A stretch of 64,000 nt of DNA, from NCBI RefSeq assembly GCF_005116655.2, contig NZ_CP050698.1, positions 5,062,001-5,126,000 on the forward strand, written 5' to 3'. Source of the stretch: Desulfosediminicola flagellatus (GTDB taxonomy: Bacteria; Desulfobacterota; Desulfobulbia; Desulfobulbales; Desulfocapsaceae). Below the pieces are notes generated by a model. That model searched no databases, was not told where the DNA came from, and saw only the letters and a list, made by a program, of their open reading frames with translations. Positions 28,301 through 35,890 of this stretch are shown here, piece after piece. Position numbers and translations under genes: made by a program. Within the stretch, counting starts at the first letter, position 1. The number at the start of each line of letters is the position of its first letter.

Positions 28301-28806
28301 GTGCTGCCTTACCGGTTGCATTTGGCGCCATATCACTAGGACCGGTCGCAGCCGGGGCGCTGGTGGGTGCTGCAGCCGGCGGGTTAGAGCAGGCGGTAGC
28401 CTGTGCCACAGGGTGCGGCGGTGTCGAGAATCTGTTTTTACCGGTAGCACAAGGAGTTGTAGTAGGAGGAATACTTGGCGCGATCGGCGGGAAGGTTGCA
28501 GGCAAGTTCCTGGGATCTCTCGGCTCGGGCGGTAATGCAAAAGTCAGCTTAGGAAGACAAGCGCTTAGATTTTTGGTCGAACCCGGAAAAATAGGGTTTG
28601 TTGGAAAGGCGGCATATGCAGGTTCTTCTCATGCGGCATCAAGTGCGGGTGCATCTGGCTTCACGGGAAGACGAACACTGTATGGTGATCTCGGAAGGCT
28701 CGTATTTTTCCAATCAGCCAGCGGGGCAGATGAAAGCTCGGCTTTTTACGGGGCACTTGATGATGCTGGCACGGGTCTATGCACTGCGCCAACACAGTGT
28801 CCGTAA
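22384..28806 (+). CDS. Giant SpvB / FG-GAP / RHS-repeat secreted protein
   Basis: A 2140-residue polymorphic-toxin-like protein. The start at 22384 follows GGAGGGG and opens a Sec signal peptide (M-M-R-I-I-L-L). An SpvB-type N-terminal domain follows (V-A-P-G-R-R-G-I-K-P, L-G-L-G-W-S-I), then six FG-GAP/VCBS motifs of form D-V-N-G-D-G (about 340-770), many YD/RHS repeats (about 900-1650), two hydrophobic segments (about 1684-1740), and the RHS core (H-A-N-H-L-G-S near 1760 and A-R-Y-Y-D-S-E-I-G-R-F near 1820). After the core comes a long Val- and Gly/Ala-rich hydrophobic stretch (about 1880-2030) and a 110-residue tail I do not recognise. No immunity gene is apparent downstream. Confidence 0.92.
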   Translation: MMRIILLIIACAVSALTANATVNPLSNEQVPLPKAFGSSGSVSISSTSGAVSDSIALEVAPGRRGIKPRLSISYNSMAGNGDLGLGWSIGLGSIQRWSGDGIPSVKAIVEQSANDRYSYSLGGAGGELHDENGDGVYRARIESVYRPFEKNGNGWVMYDGRGVSYHFGSTSNSRIDGELWLLNQVIDPSGNTMTYSYKTGCELVQSGQYCDSESQKKYISTIHYTGYGANLGENLVEFTYEQRPDQKVSYTRGVREAANLRLNRVSNYAQTDLVRRYQLAYDQFESGPSRLTSVTLIGADDTSEVVLRSVDYSERPLGWQASVNTTLPVDLAEEDGKGTGVQLMDVNGDGYADLVNNATEVYLGSGFGGFSYDSSWTGSLADANVEIVNDSGIDTGVRLLDVNGDARPDIFIATPDRTEIRLNTGAGWEYDDTWTTQLASLSVLEIALTDGSATTNCRAPACSSFSGNPPAGCSGEYCTGDPEIDAEDCVALEEEETELPFCVAPIFTDPGTESFSLIGADGESKGVELADVNADGKIDIVWSLMFDQTTFLLELPRIVRAVFLNGGSDNPGWYKSDSLSNALGDVLSNQDGAAGAFIVENKYQGYSLMDVNGDGLADIVRSIDGKQAVYLSNGSGWVFADDFTQSMISQGIFTLDADLKSQGLMPMDFNGDGLLDYVRADDGYYEAYVNTGYGWLSYPAMVSVFESADVDFVDGEGKGTGVTMADINGDGAIDLVSSKAGQQGRFLFGYGVQSNKFLQSVNTLGEITEVGWSVSTEFDNTAPNGIQTLPITLSLANKLTRYDGLGGELVTDYVYSGGLYTDEGLRGFGTVYQIPSAGLETVTKYYQDEYRSGQPFEIRAYDSLHNLRALTTSVTDVIDALTIDGSGTETGVTQVLLMRTDTQRIDADGTVNQSFVLREYNDRLQAVRVYNDDEVGVAGEEKSNRFSWARNDNAGIWDLLVRAAEYDSEETLLSETITLYDNLEQGNASRGLPTATREMVEPGSYVTRSLNYDNYGNVTSVVNRTGNTTAFFYDTVTSTFRVEATDPLGRITRSQYDHRFGTLTRDADASGNATTTAYDAFGRKTKVVSPGDEASPFGTVSYEYSGLGDPQQQYYIVKRTENAGSSDVFEEVTYFDAFGRIYETRKEAAAGDPIVTLIGFGEDGQPAVVTLPFFEGDSYVTIMTERDDLGRITATTDPLGQTVRMSYSGLKLNIEDARGNTTTVISNANGDPQSFSMEVSGELQNTQYTYDPLGRLTNLVDALGSETRITYDSLSRRTKLEDPNAGTFQYAYDGEGRLIKQTGPDGKDTQLHYSPAGELIKKQLPDGTAYTFRYGTGAEPNDAGKLVEVQDGAGKLKLGYDKRGRVIERKRTVDGRTYVTGYVYDSMNRTRQVIYPDGFSANYDYDAGNNLAAITDKKGRPIAEGFQYTASERIAEFTFGNGVTTSYSYDDLARMASTDTVTANGVNLQKLAYVFDSANNVLELDDLATGMTQSFEYDEANHLTRAMGPYGEETYEYDAVGNLLKKGNLYFGLDPAHPQRVACGVEVNGKSGGKKSRSATQSNCVQNIAGVDPNLAKRAFEIAYDARGNVISKGAQQYEYNSENQLVRAYGENGKLTEINVYDAAGGLIVKQHRNDKTVYIDGIYEEGKTHVSRHIRAGSMLVATLVIPRANVELITDAHPSNNHVVLSAGLFGGAPMLLLWLNSVFGWRIRSRFASLVAMFRKHPVTMTMIVFFVISGLPQPLQAGPLKNSDSEKRYYYHANHLGSINVITDDDGEVTSRRDYRPYGEPFEWSGANAGPRELLQTYQGQQFDDQTGLYNFKARYYDSEIGRFLSADTVVADSSDPRTLNRYAFAGGNPIQFVDPSGNSFWSSVGDFFGSVGDAINSAVDWVGEHAIEILTVVVIVIVVVVVVVAIVATGGLAAGGLLAYAAAGAAIGFATFGGIALSQGNDITTGAFWQAAGTGAVLGGLVGAALPVAFGAISLGPVAAGALVGAAAGGLEQAVACATGCGGVENLFLPVAQGVVVGGILGAIGGKVAGKFLGSLGSGGNAKVSLGRQALRFLVEPGKIGFVGKAAYAGSSHAASSAGASGFTGRRTLYGDLGRLVFFQSASGADESSAFYGALDDAGTGLCTAPTQCP

Positions 28807-28820
28807 TAATGACACAAACC

Positions 28821-28849
28821 TCCGGGGGCAACGCTTCTGCGCCCCCGGA
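28821..28849 (+). terminator. Terminator-like hairpin after the RHS gene
   Basis: TCCGGGGGC (28821-28829) pairs with GCCCCCGGA (28841-28849), a stable GC-rich stem 15 bp after the stop. The T-run is short (TTTA), so termination is probable rather than certain. Confidence 0.6.
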
Positions 28850-28950
28850 TTTATGACCTGTTTAGGATAGGTTTTAAAAGCGACCAACACGTGTGCATCC
28901 ATACTCTCTGAGGTGCCTGCAAACACACCACTTTTCCACTTCCAATCCTC

Positions 28951-28991
28951 TTTTCGTTGTCTCTTAAAACACTTTTAAGAGACAACGAAAA
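28951..28991. repeat. Perfect 19-bp inverted repeat with 3-nt loop
   Basis: TTTTCGTTGTCTCTTAAAA (28951-28969) and its exact reverse complement (28973-28991) surround CAC. It lies between two convergent genes, and A/T-rich ends on both sides allow a bidirectional terminator. Confidence 0.8.
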
Positions 28992-29024
28992 AGGTTTATC
29001 CTCTCCCAAAAAAAATCACACACC

Positions 29025-29678
29025 TCATTCAAGGACATTGGCAAGTGAAGGAATAAACTTTACCTGCTGGTACGGCAAACCATTCTGTTTGCAAAGATTG
29101 ACCAAAGCTGATGTCGCTGCCATAAAAATTCGATGCTGAACAGGGTCCTGAGTTACAGTATTTCCATCTCTGACAGACGCTAAGCATAGCTGTTGGTCAG
29201 GAGAGGTAAAAGATCTACACGCCAATGGTCGGTATTCATAAATACTGCAGAGGTCGTGTTGATTCAAAAAGGGGCATTTCAGTCGATGTTGTGAACTCTC
29301 TTGTTTCAACACATACTTCTGCAATAGTTGTTGTAGTTGAGTCAACTCTTGATGTGACAATGTGTTTTTGAGATAGATAGCAATATCGGCAATAACTTGG
29401 GGAGGACAGGTAACCGGTAAAAAACAACAATGACTGCACCCCTTTTCACAATCTGTTTTTCGATGGAGAGGGAAATTATTGGAAAAGAAGATAAGCGCGT
29501 CATCTGTCCATTTTCTGCAGACAGACATGATTTGAACTGGGCTATCCAGGTCTTTAATATCCAGACTGATTTGCGATTGCAGATCGACAAACAGCTGTTC
29601 ATATCGCTTTGTAGCATTGCGAATCTGCTCTGCTGTTTCAATAACTGCTTGCTCGCTGAACACCTCTGATGATGACAT
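29025..29678 (-). CDS. YkgJ-family cysteine-cluster protein
   Basis: A 217-residue cytoplasmic protein of the YkgJ/CxxCxxCC family (predicted Fe or Zn cluster binding, biochemical role unknown). The cluster residues are in G-C-S-H-C-C-F-L-P-V-T-C, C-P-F-L-N-Q-H-D-L-C and Y-R-P-L-A-C-R. Start at 29678 (M-S-S-S-E-V), preceded by GAGGTG; longer versions would run into the hairpin element at 29758. Stands alone, convergent with the RHS gene. Confidence 0.8.
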   Translation of the reverse strand: MSSSEVFSEQAVIETAEQIRNATKRYEQLFVDLQSQISLDIKDLDSPVQIMSVCRKWTDDALIFFSNNFPLHRKTDCEKGCSHCCFLPVTCPPQVIADIAIYLKNTLSHQELTQLQQLLQKYVLKQESSQHRLKCPFLNQHDLCSIYEYRPLACRSFTSPDQQLCLASVRDGNTVTQDPVQHRIFMAATSALVNLCKQNGLPYQQVKFIPSLANVLE

Positions 29679-29757
29679 GGGGAACACCTCTATAATTGGT
29701 TCATAACCAATATTATGATGACTGTTATTCTGCATAGACTGGAAGCGGGCACAAGGA

Positions 29758-29927
29758 CTAGGAGGCTGTCCGAGAATAGAAATTTTCACTCAGATCAAGG
29801 CAAACTCGAAAAATTACCGGAGGCATATAGTCGATATCTCGGAGTCTCGTCCCTCGCTTACCGGAGGATAATTTTTCGAGTTTAACGAAGATATGGGTGG
29901 AAAGGGCATTGTCGGACAGCCTCCTAG
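29758..29927. mobile_element. 170-bp palindromic element with perfect 16-bp terminal repeats
   Basis: CTAGGAGGCTGTCCGA (29758-29773) and its exact reverse complement (29912-29927) bound a non-coding unit. Inner arms AAACTCGAAAAATTA and TAATTTTTCGAGTTT also pair, so the whole unit folds into one stem. CTAG at both ends may be target duplication. Partial ends occur at 5840 and 17634. No transposase. Confidence 0.75.
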
Positions 29928-30034
29928 GGCCAAAGGTAAAAGGACTGAGTCCTTCAGAAGCTTATTGCATTTTCAATGCAATTTGCTCAGCCCTGCCCCC
30001 TTCAACCTCAATCTTTTTGCCATCATCGTTATGC

Positions 30035-30571
30035 AGATCACTGTCCTGAAGCGACTTGTATTGCGCTGATAAAGACACTCAAGCCATGGTTAGAACTGGC
30101 GTCACCGCAAACAGATTTACCATGAGAATCAAAGAACCCTGGAAGCATAGATTTTCCCTAGAGGTCAATTGTGCTGGTTCCACTCCCTGATTTCTGTAAA
30201 ACAGTAACCTCATCTCTAAGAGCAACAATCCTGCCTTCTTTTTCCGCGATCGCCTCAACCTCAGGCTGTTTGTCATTCATAGTAAGTATTGAACCATTGT
30301 GAAAAATAACACCCACAGGTTCTGCACCAAATATCGGTTGGGCAAAATTCAGAAAAACAATCAAGTTGTTTAACCCAATATAGTCTTCATGAAGTTAATT
30401 CTTGGTTGATATGGGTAATAAAAGTGCTACAACACGAAAAGTATCAGAAGTAATTTTTTCTGCTTCTCTGCCCAAAACCTAACACACCATAACATCTAGA
30501 ATGGAAATTTCGTAGTACACGGGATGAGTATTTGTGAATTTTTATGATTTCTGGAGGATTGTAAAAACTCA
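30035..30571 (-). pseudogene. Internally deleted copy of the 46472-48331 amidohydrolase and its upstream region
   Basis: Read on the minus strand this carries about 200 bp of upstream DNA, then the signal peptide and first 80 or so codons of the YtcJ-like amidohydrolase (A-Q-P-I-F-G-A-E, I-F-H-N-G-S-I-L-T-M, then the G-F-F-D-S-H-G-H segment), and jumps near 30119 to the last 30 or so codons of the same gene. About 1.5 kb of the middle is missing and the frame is broken. It matches 46469-46550 and 48058-48511 closely, so it is a duplicated and deleted copy. Confidence 0.88.
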
Positions 30572-30731
30572 GGGATTATCTTTGACTACAAATTGCTCCT
30601 TTTCGGCGAAGATTTTCAGGCAGGATTTTTTTTAACTTAACAGGAAGAATCTTCAGCTAATGGTCCTGTACGATATTATAACTTCGACAGGGCCATCTTA
30701 GTAGCCTTTGGCTTCTGATTGTACTTATTGC

Positions 30732-32147
30732 CTACTTCTGTGGCTCGTAAGGATCAGGGGTTCCTAATTGAATCGGTGGTTCCTGTTCGAGCGTTTTTTG
30801 GAATGAGACAATCTTTTCAAACAACACAGGTAGCACCCATGTTGCTTCAGAAGCCATATTATATTCCTCTTTAGGGTCCGTTATTAGATTATAGACCCTT
30901 GGCACGTTAAGAGGTTTAGGTTCGCTGTTCATGTTTTCCAGCTCAACGAGATGCATCTTCCAATTGCGCCATTTGTACCCGTAGACATCATCATTGTTGT
31001 AAATGATAAAACCCTTACGGTTTGACTTCTCCTGCTTACCCATGAAAAAATCAAGTTGATCGACACCATCTATGATGCGGTCATCTGGTACTTCGTAACC
31101 GGCGATTTTCCCCAATGTAGGTAGTAAGTCGACAACATGGATGATTTCGTTACTGATACTTCCAGCCGGTATTTTCCCCGGCCAGCGTATCAAGCAGGGC
31201 GCGCGCATAGAACCCTCCCAAGCAGTAAAGTAATTACCTCTCCAGGGACCGGCTGTACCGTGATATGGGTAGAAGTATTCTGGCCCGTTGTCACTCAGCC
31301 AAATGACTACCGTATTATCTCGAACATTCAACTCGTCAATGGCATCGAGGACCTGACCAGCTCTGTAGTCAATCTCTGCCAGAACGTCTGCATAATGACC
31401 ATTGCCAGTTTTTCCATCAAAATCCGGATGTGGCAACGTGGGAAGATGCGGCTGTGTATAGGGTATAAAGGCAAGGAAAGGTTTCTCTGCTTCGACATTT
31501 TTCCGAATAAATTCGATAGCCCGGTCATTGAGTTCTGAGTCTATTGTGCGACGACTTTCGATATTGTACGGCTTCACATCTTTGGGAATTTCCCCCTTTT
31601 GAGCTTCGACTATCATAGGATTTGTCCCAGCCTCAGGATCAAACTGAAACTGTGAGGAGTAATCGGACTCATCTGTTGTATTGGCCACTCCGTACCACTC
31701 ATCAAATCCTTGATCTGAAGGAAAGCGGCCGGGTACATCGCCAATATGCCACTTGCCGAACATCCCAGTGGCATAACCGGCTTCAGACATAAGCTCTGCC
31801 ATAGTTATCTCCCAACTCGTCAAACCATAAAGCATACCCCAAACGACTTTGGTGGTACCTGACCGAATCGGTCTACGGCCAGTCATAAATGCAGATCGAG
31901 TGGGTGTACATTGAGGCTCTACATTGAAATTCTGTAGCATCATACCTTCGCTCGCCATTTTATCTAAGCGAGGCGTAGCAGCTCCACGAAGTTCACCACC
32001 TCCATAAATACCGAGTTCTCCCCATCCAAGATTGTCGACCATCATTACTACAATATTGGGCTTTTCAGAGGCGTTTATATTAGTTGCTGCTAAAACGATC
32101 AAAGCTAATGCGGAAAACGCTAATAGAATCTTCGCCCCATTTTTCAT
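30732..32147 (-). CDS. Secreted type I sulfatase (arylsulfatase family)
   Basis: A 471-residue exported sulfatase with a signal peptide (about 1-27). The formylglycine precursor cysteine is Cys80 in E-P-Q-C-T-P-T-R, followed by Arg84 and M-T-G-R. Metal ligands include Asp38-Asn39 (M-M-V-D-N-L-G-W-G) and W-L-S-D-N-G-P-E further on. F-G-K-W-H-I-G-D is the usual lysine/histidine motif. It should hydrolyse a sulfate ester in the periplasm; substrate unknown. Maturation needs a formylglycine-generating enzyme (or anSME), neither of which is encoded in this window. Flanked by the amidohydrolase remnant and the DUF1254 gene; monocistronic. Confidence 0.93.
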   Translation of the reverse strand: MKNGAKILLAFSALALIVLAATNINASEKPNIVVMMVDNLGWGELGIYGGGELRGAATPRLDKMASEGMMLQNFNVEPQCTPTRSAFMTGRRPIRSGTTKVVWGMLYGLTSWEITMAELMSEAGYATGMFGKWHIGDVPGRFPSDQGFDEWYGVANTTDESDYSSQFQFDPEAGTNPMIVEAQKGEIPKDVKPYNIESRRTIDSELNDRAIEFIRKNVEAEKPFLAFIPYTQPHLPTLPHPDFDGKTGNGHYADVLAEIDYRAGQVLDAIDELNVRDNTVVIWLSDNGPEYFYPYHGTAGPWRGNYFTAWEGSMRAPCLIRWPGKIPAGSISNEIIHVVDLLPTLGKIAGYEVPDDRIIDGVDQLDFFMGKQEKSNRKGFIIYNNDDVYGYKWRNWKMHLVELENMNSEPKPLNVPRVYNLITDPKEEYNMASEATWVLPVLFEKIVSFQKTLEQEPPIQLGTPDPYEPQK

Positions 32148-32321
32148 TTAACAAAACCTCTATGGCAAGTTGACTGTAAAGATTTAATACCGCAATTGAT
32201 TATAGACATGGAATCTTTCTATCAATTATGCATATTGGAAGTGGGAATGCGAGATGTTTCTAAGTTTCAAACATCAGATTGCTGATGGTAATATTAATCG
32301 AAATGATAGGTCTGTGGTTGA

Positions 32322-32401
32322 AGATGTTTCCTGTACACCTCTAATTTTAACTAAATGGATCGCATGTTGACTGTCAACCGGTAGATGTACAGGAAACATC
32401 T
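32322..32401. repeat. Perfect 16-bp inverted repeat with 48-nt spacer
   Basis: AGATGTTTCCTGTACA (32322-32337) and its exact reverse complement (32386-32401) lie in the 400-bp divergent region between the sulfatase and the DUF1254 gene. The spacer contains TTGACTGTCAA, itself palindromic. Candidate regulatory site or element remnant; nothing else is seen in this gap. Confidence 0.6.
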
Positions 32402-32544
32402 CTATTTACTGGATTTATGCAGTAATTAATCTTGCCACTGGATTCATTAGCAAGCATCTGATACATTGAAGTGATTGATATCCCTGATAACACAGACATT
32501 TTTTTTCATTTAATTATCTCTAACTTGTAAATATGGAGGTCAAA

Positions 32545-33729
32545 TTGGAAAAACAATATCGAGTCAGCATTATCATTGCCACGCTTATTGCAGCCATAAT
32601 GGGAGGGGCAACAGTCACAAAAACAGCTATTGCTGCTCCTCAGCGCCCAAGTGATGCTGACCTAATGGCCTTCAAAGTATATCATCATACCATTTACAAG
32701 GTGACCACCACGAAACAAGTTGGGGGCACTAATAAATTATTACACACAACCGAACTTCCAACTGAAGGTACGGACCCTGTGGTGACGCCCGCACTGGATC
32801 ACCTTTATACTAAAGCTGTTTTAGACTTGACAGAAGGGCCGGTGATATTGGAGCTACCGGTGGTAGAAAAGGAGCGCTATTTCTCTATCCAAATTATGGA
32901 TCAGGAGCACTACACCATTTATGATGAAATACAGCCTTCAGGGAAATACGTGTTTGTGCGTAAAGGGAAAAACATGAAAGTTCCCAAAGAGGCAAGGGTA
33001 ATCGAGAGCCGAAGCGACTATCCGCACCTCTTAATCCGTATTCAGGTCTATGATGACGCAGACAGAGCCAATATCCCACCTATCCAAGAAAAGATTAAAC
33101 TGATAGGAGAAAGTAATGCACCCCTGTCTACTGATGCCCCTGTGAAATTCTCCTTGGAAAACCATGATGTTTATCCCCAAAACAAAGCATTATTGGAGTC
33201 TGCGGTAGGATTTACAAAAGAAGATTACCTTCGTGTAAGCAAGTATGTCGGAGAGATTGCTCCTCAGTTTAGTGTGACCGGTAATACCGGTATGTTCGGT
33301 CCTATCGACAGCACAGAGCCTAAATCTAATGACCCAGTCTACCGAGCTGCAGGTATTGTTGGGCACCTTGGATTTCCCATCCATCATGCATTTTACAAGC
33401 CCTATTTCACCAATTGCGAAGAGGAAGTGTTAAACGGCAGCAAACCCGAAGTGTTTGTTTTTCCTTACGAGCCCAAAGGAGTTGAGCTGTTTTGGTCAGT
33501 AACCCGCTACAGTGCTTTGACCCGAAACACCATTCCTGGAAAAAACGATCTTTTTAACGCATACAACACCGAACCGGACGCAAATGGAAACATTACTGTT
33601 ACATTCAGTGTCGAGGACCCTAAAGACGGCACTTACTGGATGCCTGTGAATGCTGACGAACCTTATTACTTTGTGGTTCGTTACTACAAGCCTGATGTGG
33701 ATCAACTTCCACCAAAGCCCTGTAAATAG
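32545..33729 (+). CDS. DUF1254/DUF1214 domain protein, exported
   Basis: A 394-residue protein. The start is best placed at TTG 32545, because the ATG at 32533 overlaps the GGAGG ribosome-binding site (ATGGAGGTCAAATTG). The N-terminus is a signal peptide ending near A-I-A-A-P. The DUF1254 part includes D-H-L-Y-T-K-A-V-L-D-L and R-Y-F-S-I-Q-I-M-D; the C-terminal DUF1214 part includes F-W-S-V-T-R-Y-S and Y-F-V-V-R-Y-Y. These domains are widespread, periplasmic and of unknown function. Divergent from the sulfatase. Confidence 0.85.
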   Translation: MEKQYRVSIIIATLIAAIMGGATVTKTAIAAPQRPSDADLMAFKVYHHTIYKVTTTKQVGGTNKLLHTTELPTEGTDPVVTPALDHLYTKAVLDLTEGPVILELPVVEKERYFSIQIMDQEHYTIYDEIQPSGKYVFVRKGKNMKVPKEARVIESRSDYPHLLIRIQVYDDADRANIPPIQEKIKLIGESNAPLSTDAPVKFSLENHDVYPQNKALLESAVGFTKEDYLRVSKYVGEIAPQFSVTGNTGMFGPIDSTEPKSNDPVYRAAGIVGHLGFPIHHAFYKPYFTNCEEEVLNGSKPEVFVFPYEPKGVELFWSVTRYSALTRNTIPGKNDLFNAYNTEPDANGNITVTFSVEDPKDGTYWMPVNADEPYYFVVRYYKPDVDQLPPKPCK

Positions 33730-33937
33730 TAGACCTAACCAAAGAACCAAGCGCTCAACACGGGCGTGGGTGATCCTGCGTCCGTGAGCTTACTCTTAAC
33801 ATTGCCAATTCCAAGATATTAACTCTTTGCAACCCTCGAAAGTATAGATTCTCCCTGTTGCTCTCAACCTGGCAGTATTATTGATTACAGATGGGGAGGT
33901 TGGTCCTATTACCGCTCCCCATCAATTTTCTCGGGAT

Positions 33938-34775
33938 TTAACCATAAAGTGTCTCGATCCACCTGATTGCTTCAGAATCATTCACCTTGCCCAGATACTT
34001 CTGTGTTGTCGACAAATCAGCATGCCGCAAAATCACTTTGCTGACAATTTCAAGAGGAGTACCAGATCGGGAAGCATAGGTTGCAGCATGTCGCCTGAGA
34101 TCATGAGGTCGTAATTCAATATCAACGAGCTTGCCTGCTTTCTTGACCATCGACCATGCTGCGACATAGGAAATCGGAAAAATTCTCTCACTGCTATTGT
34201 AATTATTGGCTCTCACGTAGTCGTTTAACCTTAGCAATAATTTCCGTGGAACATAAACTGTCTCCCCAACTCGACCGCTTTTCGGGTTCTGGACGGCCAG
34301 AGTTCTCTCCTGGATATCAGCTGGTTTGAGGTTTAGAACTTCTCCTATTCTCATCCCTCCCCTGGCCATTAGCTCAAGCATAATCCTGTTACGGATGTTC
34401 ATGGTCCGGAAGATAATCTCATCGATCGTTTCTTTATCTATTATTTGCCATTGAATGGTTTGGGAGCGTTTGAAAATCTTTTAAATAACCGCAGTATTGC
34501 AGGGGTTCATCAGGGCGGGTAATGCGTTGTTGATGCTGAAGTTGTAGAAAGAAGAAAGAACAGAATAGCGGTTTCTCTTTGTCGCCTGTTTGTTGTTTTT
34601 GGTCAGGGATAGAAGAAACGCCATCACCTCTTCCTGTGAGATACTAGCGAGATCACGTTTATCAAACTGTGCAGTAAAACGGGAAAGAACAAACTCGCAG
34701 GTCTTAATGGTATTTTTTTTTGGAGTTAGCTCGGTGATACTGCAGATGGAAATCGACTGCTTGTGAAACTTTCAT
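33938..34775 (-). pseudogene. Tyrosine recombinase/integrase broken by a frameshift and a stop
   Basis: The gene begins at ATG 34775 after AGGAGGT with M-K-V-S-Q-A-V-D-F-H-L. It shifts frame at a run of nine A on its coding strand (34713-34721; eight would restore it), continues through the core-binding domain, and then meets an in-frame TAA at 34481-34483. Beyond that the catalytic domain is intact: R-I-G-E-V-L-N-L (Arg), N-P-K-S-G-R (Lys), P-H-D-L-R-R-H, R-H-A-D-L and the nucleophile in T-T-Q-K-Y-L-G. The C-terminal 154 residues could be made from an internal ATG at 34402. Such genes mobilise DNA; no att sites were identified. Confidence 0.88.
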
Positions 34776-35200
34776 AGTGCACCTCCTGATAGAGTGAGTA
34801 TTGGGCAGAAATTGCCACATTTAATGATACTCCAGATGCAGGGTTGATGTCAGGAGGAGGGGTGATGGGCTAACAGGAACTAACATCAATTCGCCCTGAC
34901 AGACACTTGTTTTAGCTTGCAAATTGTAAGGTCCGACGATTGGTCGATGATCCTGTGTAATTTATAGCAGTATTCTGCGATTGTGTTGGGCAGATTATGA
35001 GAATCCCGTTTCTTATGCAGCAAAATTTAAGCTCTTCAGTGGATACTTCTGCCTAAAATTTGAAAGTATAGGGTAGGTACGACAGCTTTGGCCCAAATCT
35101 ATTTAGTCGTAGATTGCGCCTATAAAACTCCTCTAAGAGACGGCGAAAAGAAAAGGCCATCATCTCTCGAAAACCAGTTGCAGTATTGCCTGGATGACTA
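34776..35200. other. Gap with no recognisable gene
   Basis: About 425 bp. Frames here overlap or oppose the small membrane-protein gene and have no ribosome-binding site. I see no clear repeats. Confidence 0.4.
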
Positions 35201-35416
35201 CTATCGAACGCTACTGCGTCCCATTTTCATAACAAGAAGTGCCATTGGGCTTGCATGCATAACTAAATCAAAGATATCAATAGATTTGTTCAGGTTGCCA
35301 CTGACAAGCATCCCTAGCTTTTCGATGAGATGCGGTGCAGGTGTAAATGGAGCAAGCCCCAAAGTTAACGACAGAATTACAAGTACGGAAAAAGGTATCT
35401 TATCTAGCCAGGACAT
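35201..35416 (-). CDS. Small inner-membrane protein of unknown function
   Basis: A 71-residue protein with an N-terminal membrane helix (M-S-W-L-D-K-I-P-F then hydrophobic), the segment G-L-A-P-F-T-P-A-P-H-L-I-E-K-L, and a second hydrophobic part after D-I-F-D-L-V-M-H. I recall this pattern from short conserved proteins often auto-named RND transporter although far too small to be one. The upstream ribosome-binding site is weak (AAGAGAAA). Function unknown. Confidence 0.6.
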   Translation of the reverse strand: MSWLDKIPFSVLVILSLTLGLAPFTPAPHLIEKLGMLVSGNLNKSIDIFDLVMHASPMALLVMKMGRSSVR

Positions 35417-35890
35417 TTTTGCTATTTCTCTTTCTTACCAAGAATTAATCGTATCAAATCTTCACCGTTTGTTGATCTGACTTTACCTGTTGTAATAAAC
35501 CTTGTCGAACAAGCCCGTCAACAAATTCTTTTATAAACTTGACGTAGTGTTTTTCATTGCACAAAACTATCTTGGCTACAATTTACCTGGCAACAAGGGA
35601 CAGTGGGTTGTGGATGGGGTGTTGTCTAAGAATCATTATTTAAGGTCAATCATGATCATTAAATCAGAACTCTTTCTTTTCTAAAAAGTTAAAAGGTGCT
35701 CCTGATTAGAAACAGGAACAAGGTCAGGTTGGAGGGCCGGTTGCATTTACATGTGTTTTCTACTGGCAACCTTAACCGCAGGCAATTGAGCAATAAAATA
35801 CGTCCATTTTTCAAATGTACAGAGGGTGATGCTATACTAAGTTAATATCCAAGCCGGTACCCTGCATGGCATGAGAGCCAAGGAAAACAC
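35417..35890. other. Gap upstream of the antiporter gene
   Basis: About 470 bp holding the antiporter promoter region; no gene or repeat is supportable. GAGAGCCAAGGAAAACAC before 35891 contains the likely ribosome-binding site AAGGAA. Confidence 0.4.

Noticed and set aside
22384..28806. RHS protein as an insecticidal Tc toxin B/C subunit
   Set aside because: SpvB and RHS parts fit, but there is no TcA-type partner in the window and FG-GAP plus RHS proteins are also common outside Tc toxins.
29962..30049. Minus-strand frame ending D-D-G-K-K-I-E-V-E-G-G-R-A-E-Q-I-A-L-K-M-Q, just before the amidohydrolase remnant
   Set aside because: Looks like the tail of a lost gene, but too short to assign and not present at the 46.4-kb duplicate, so not listed as a feature.
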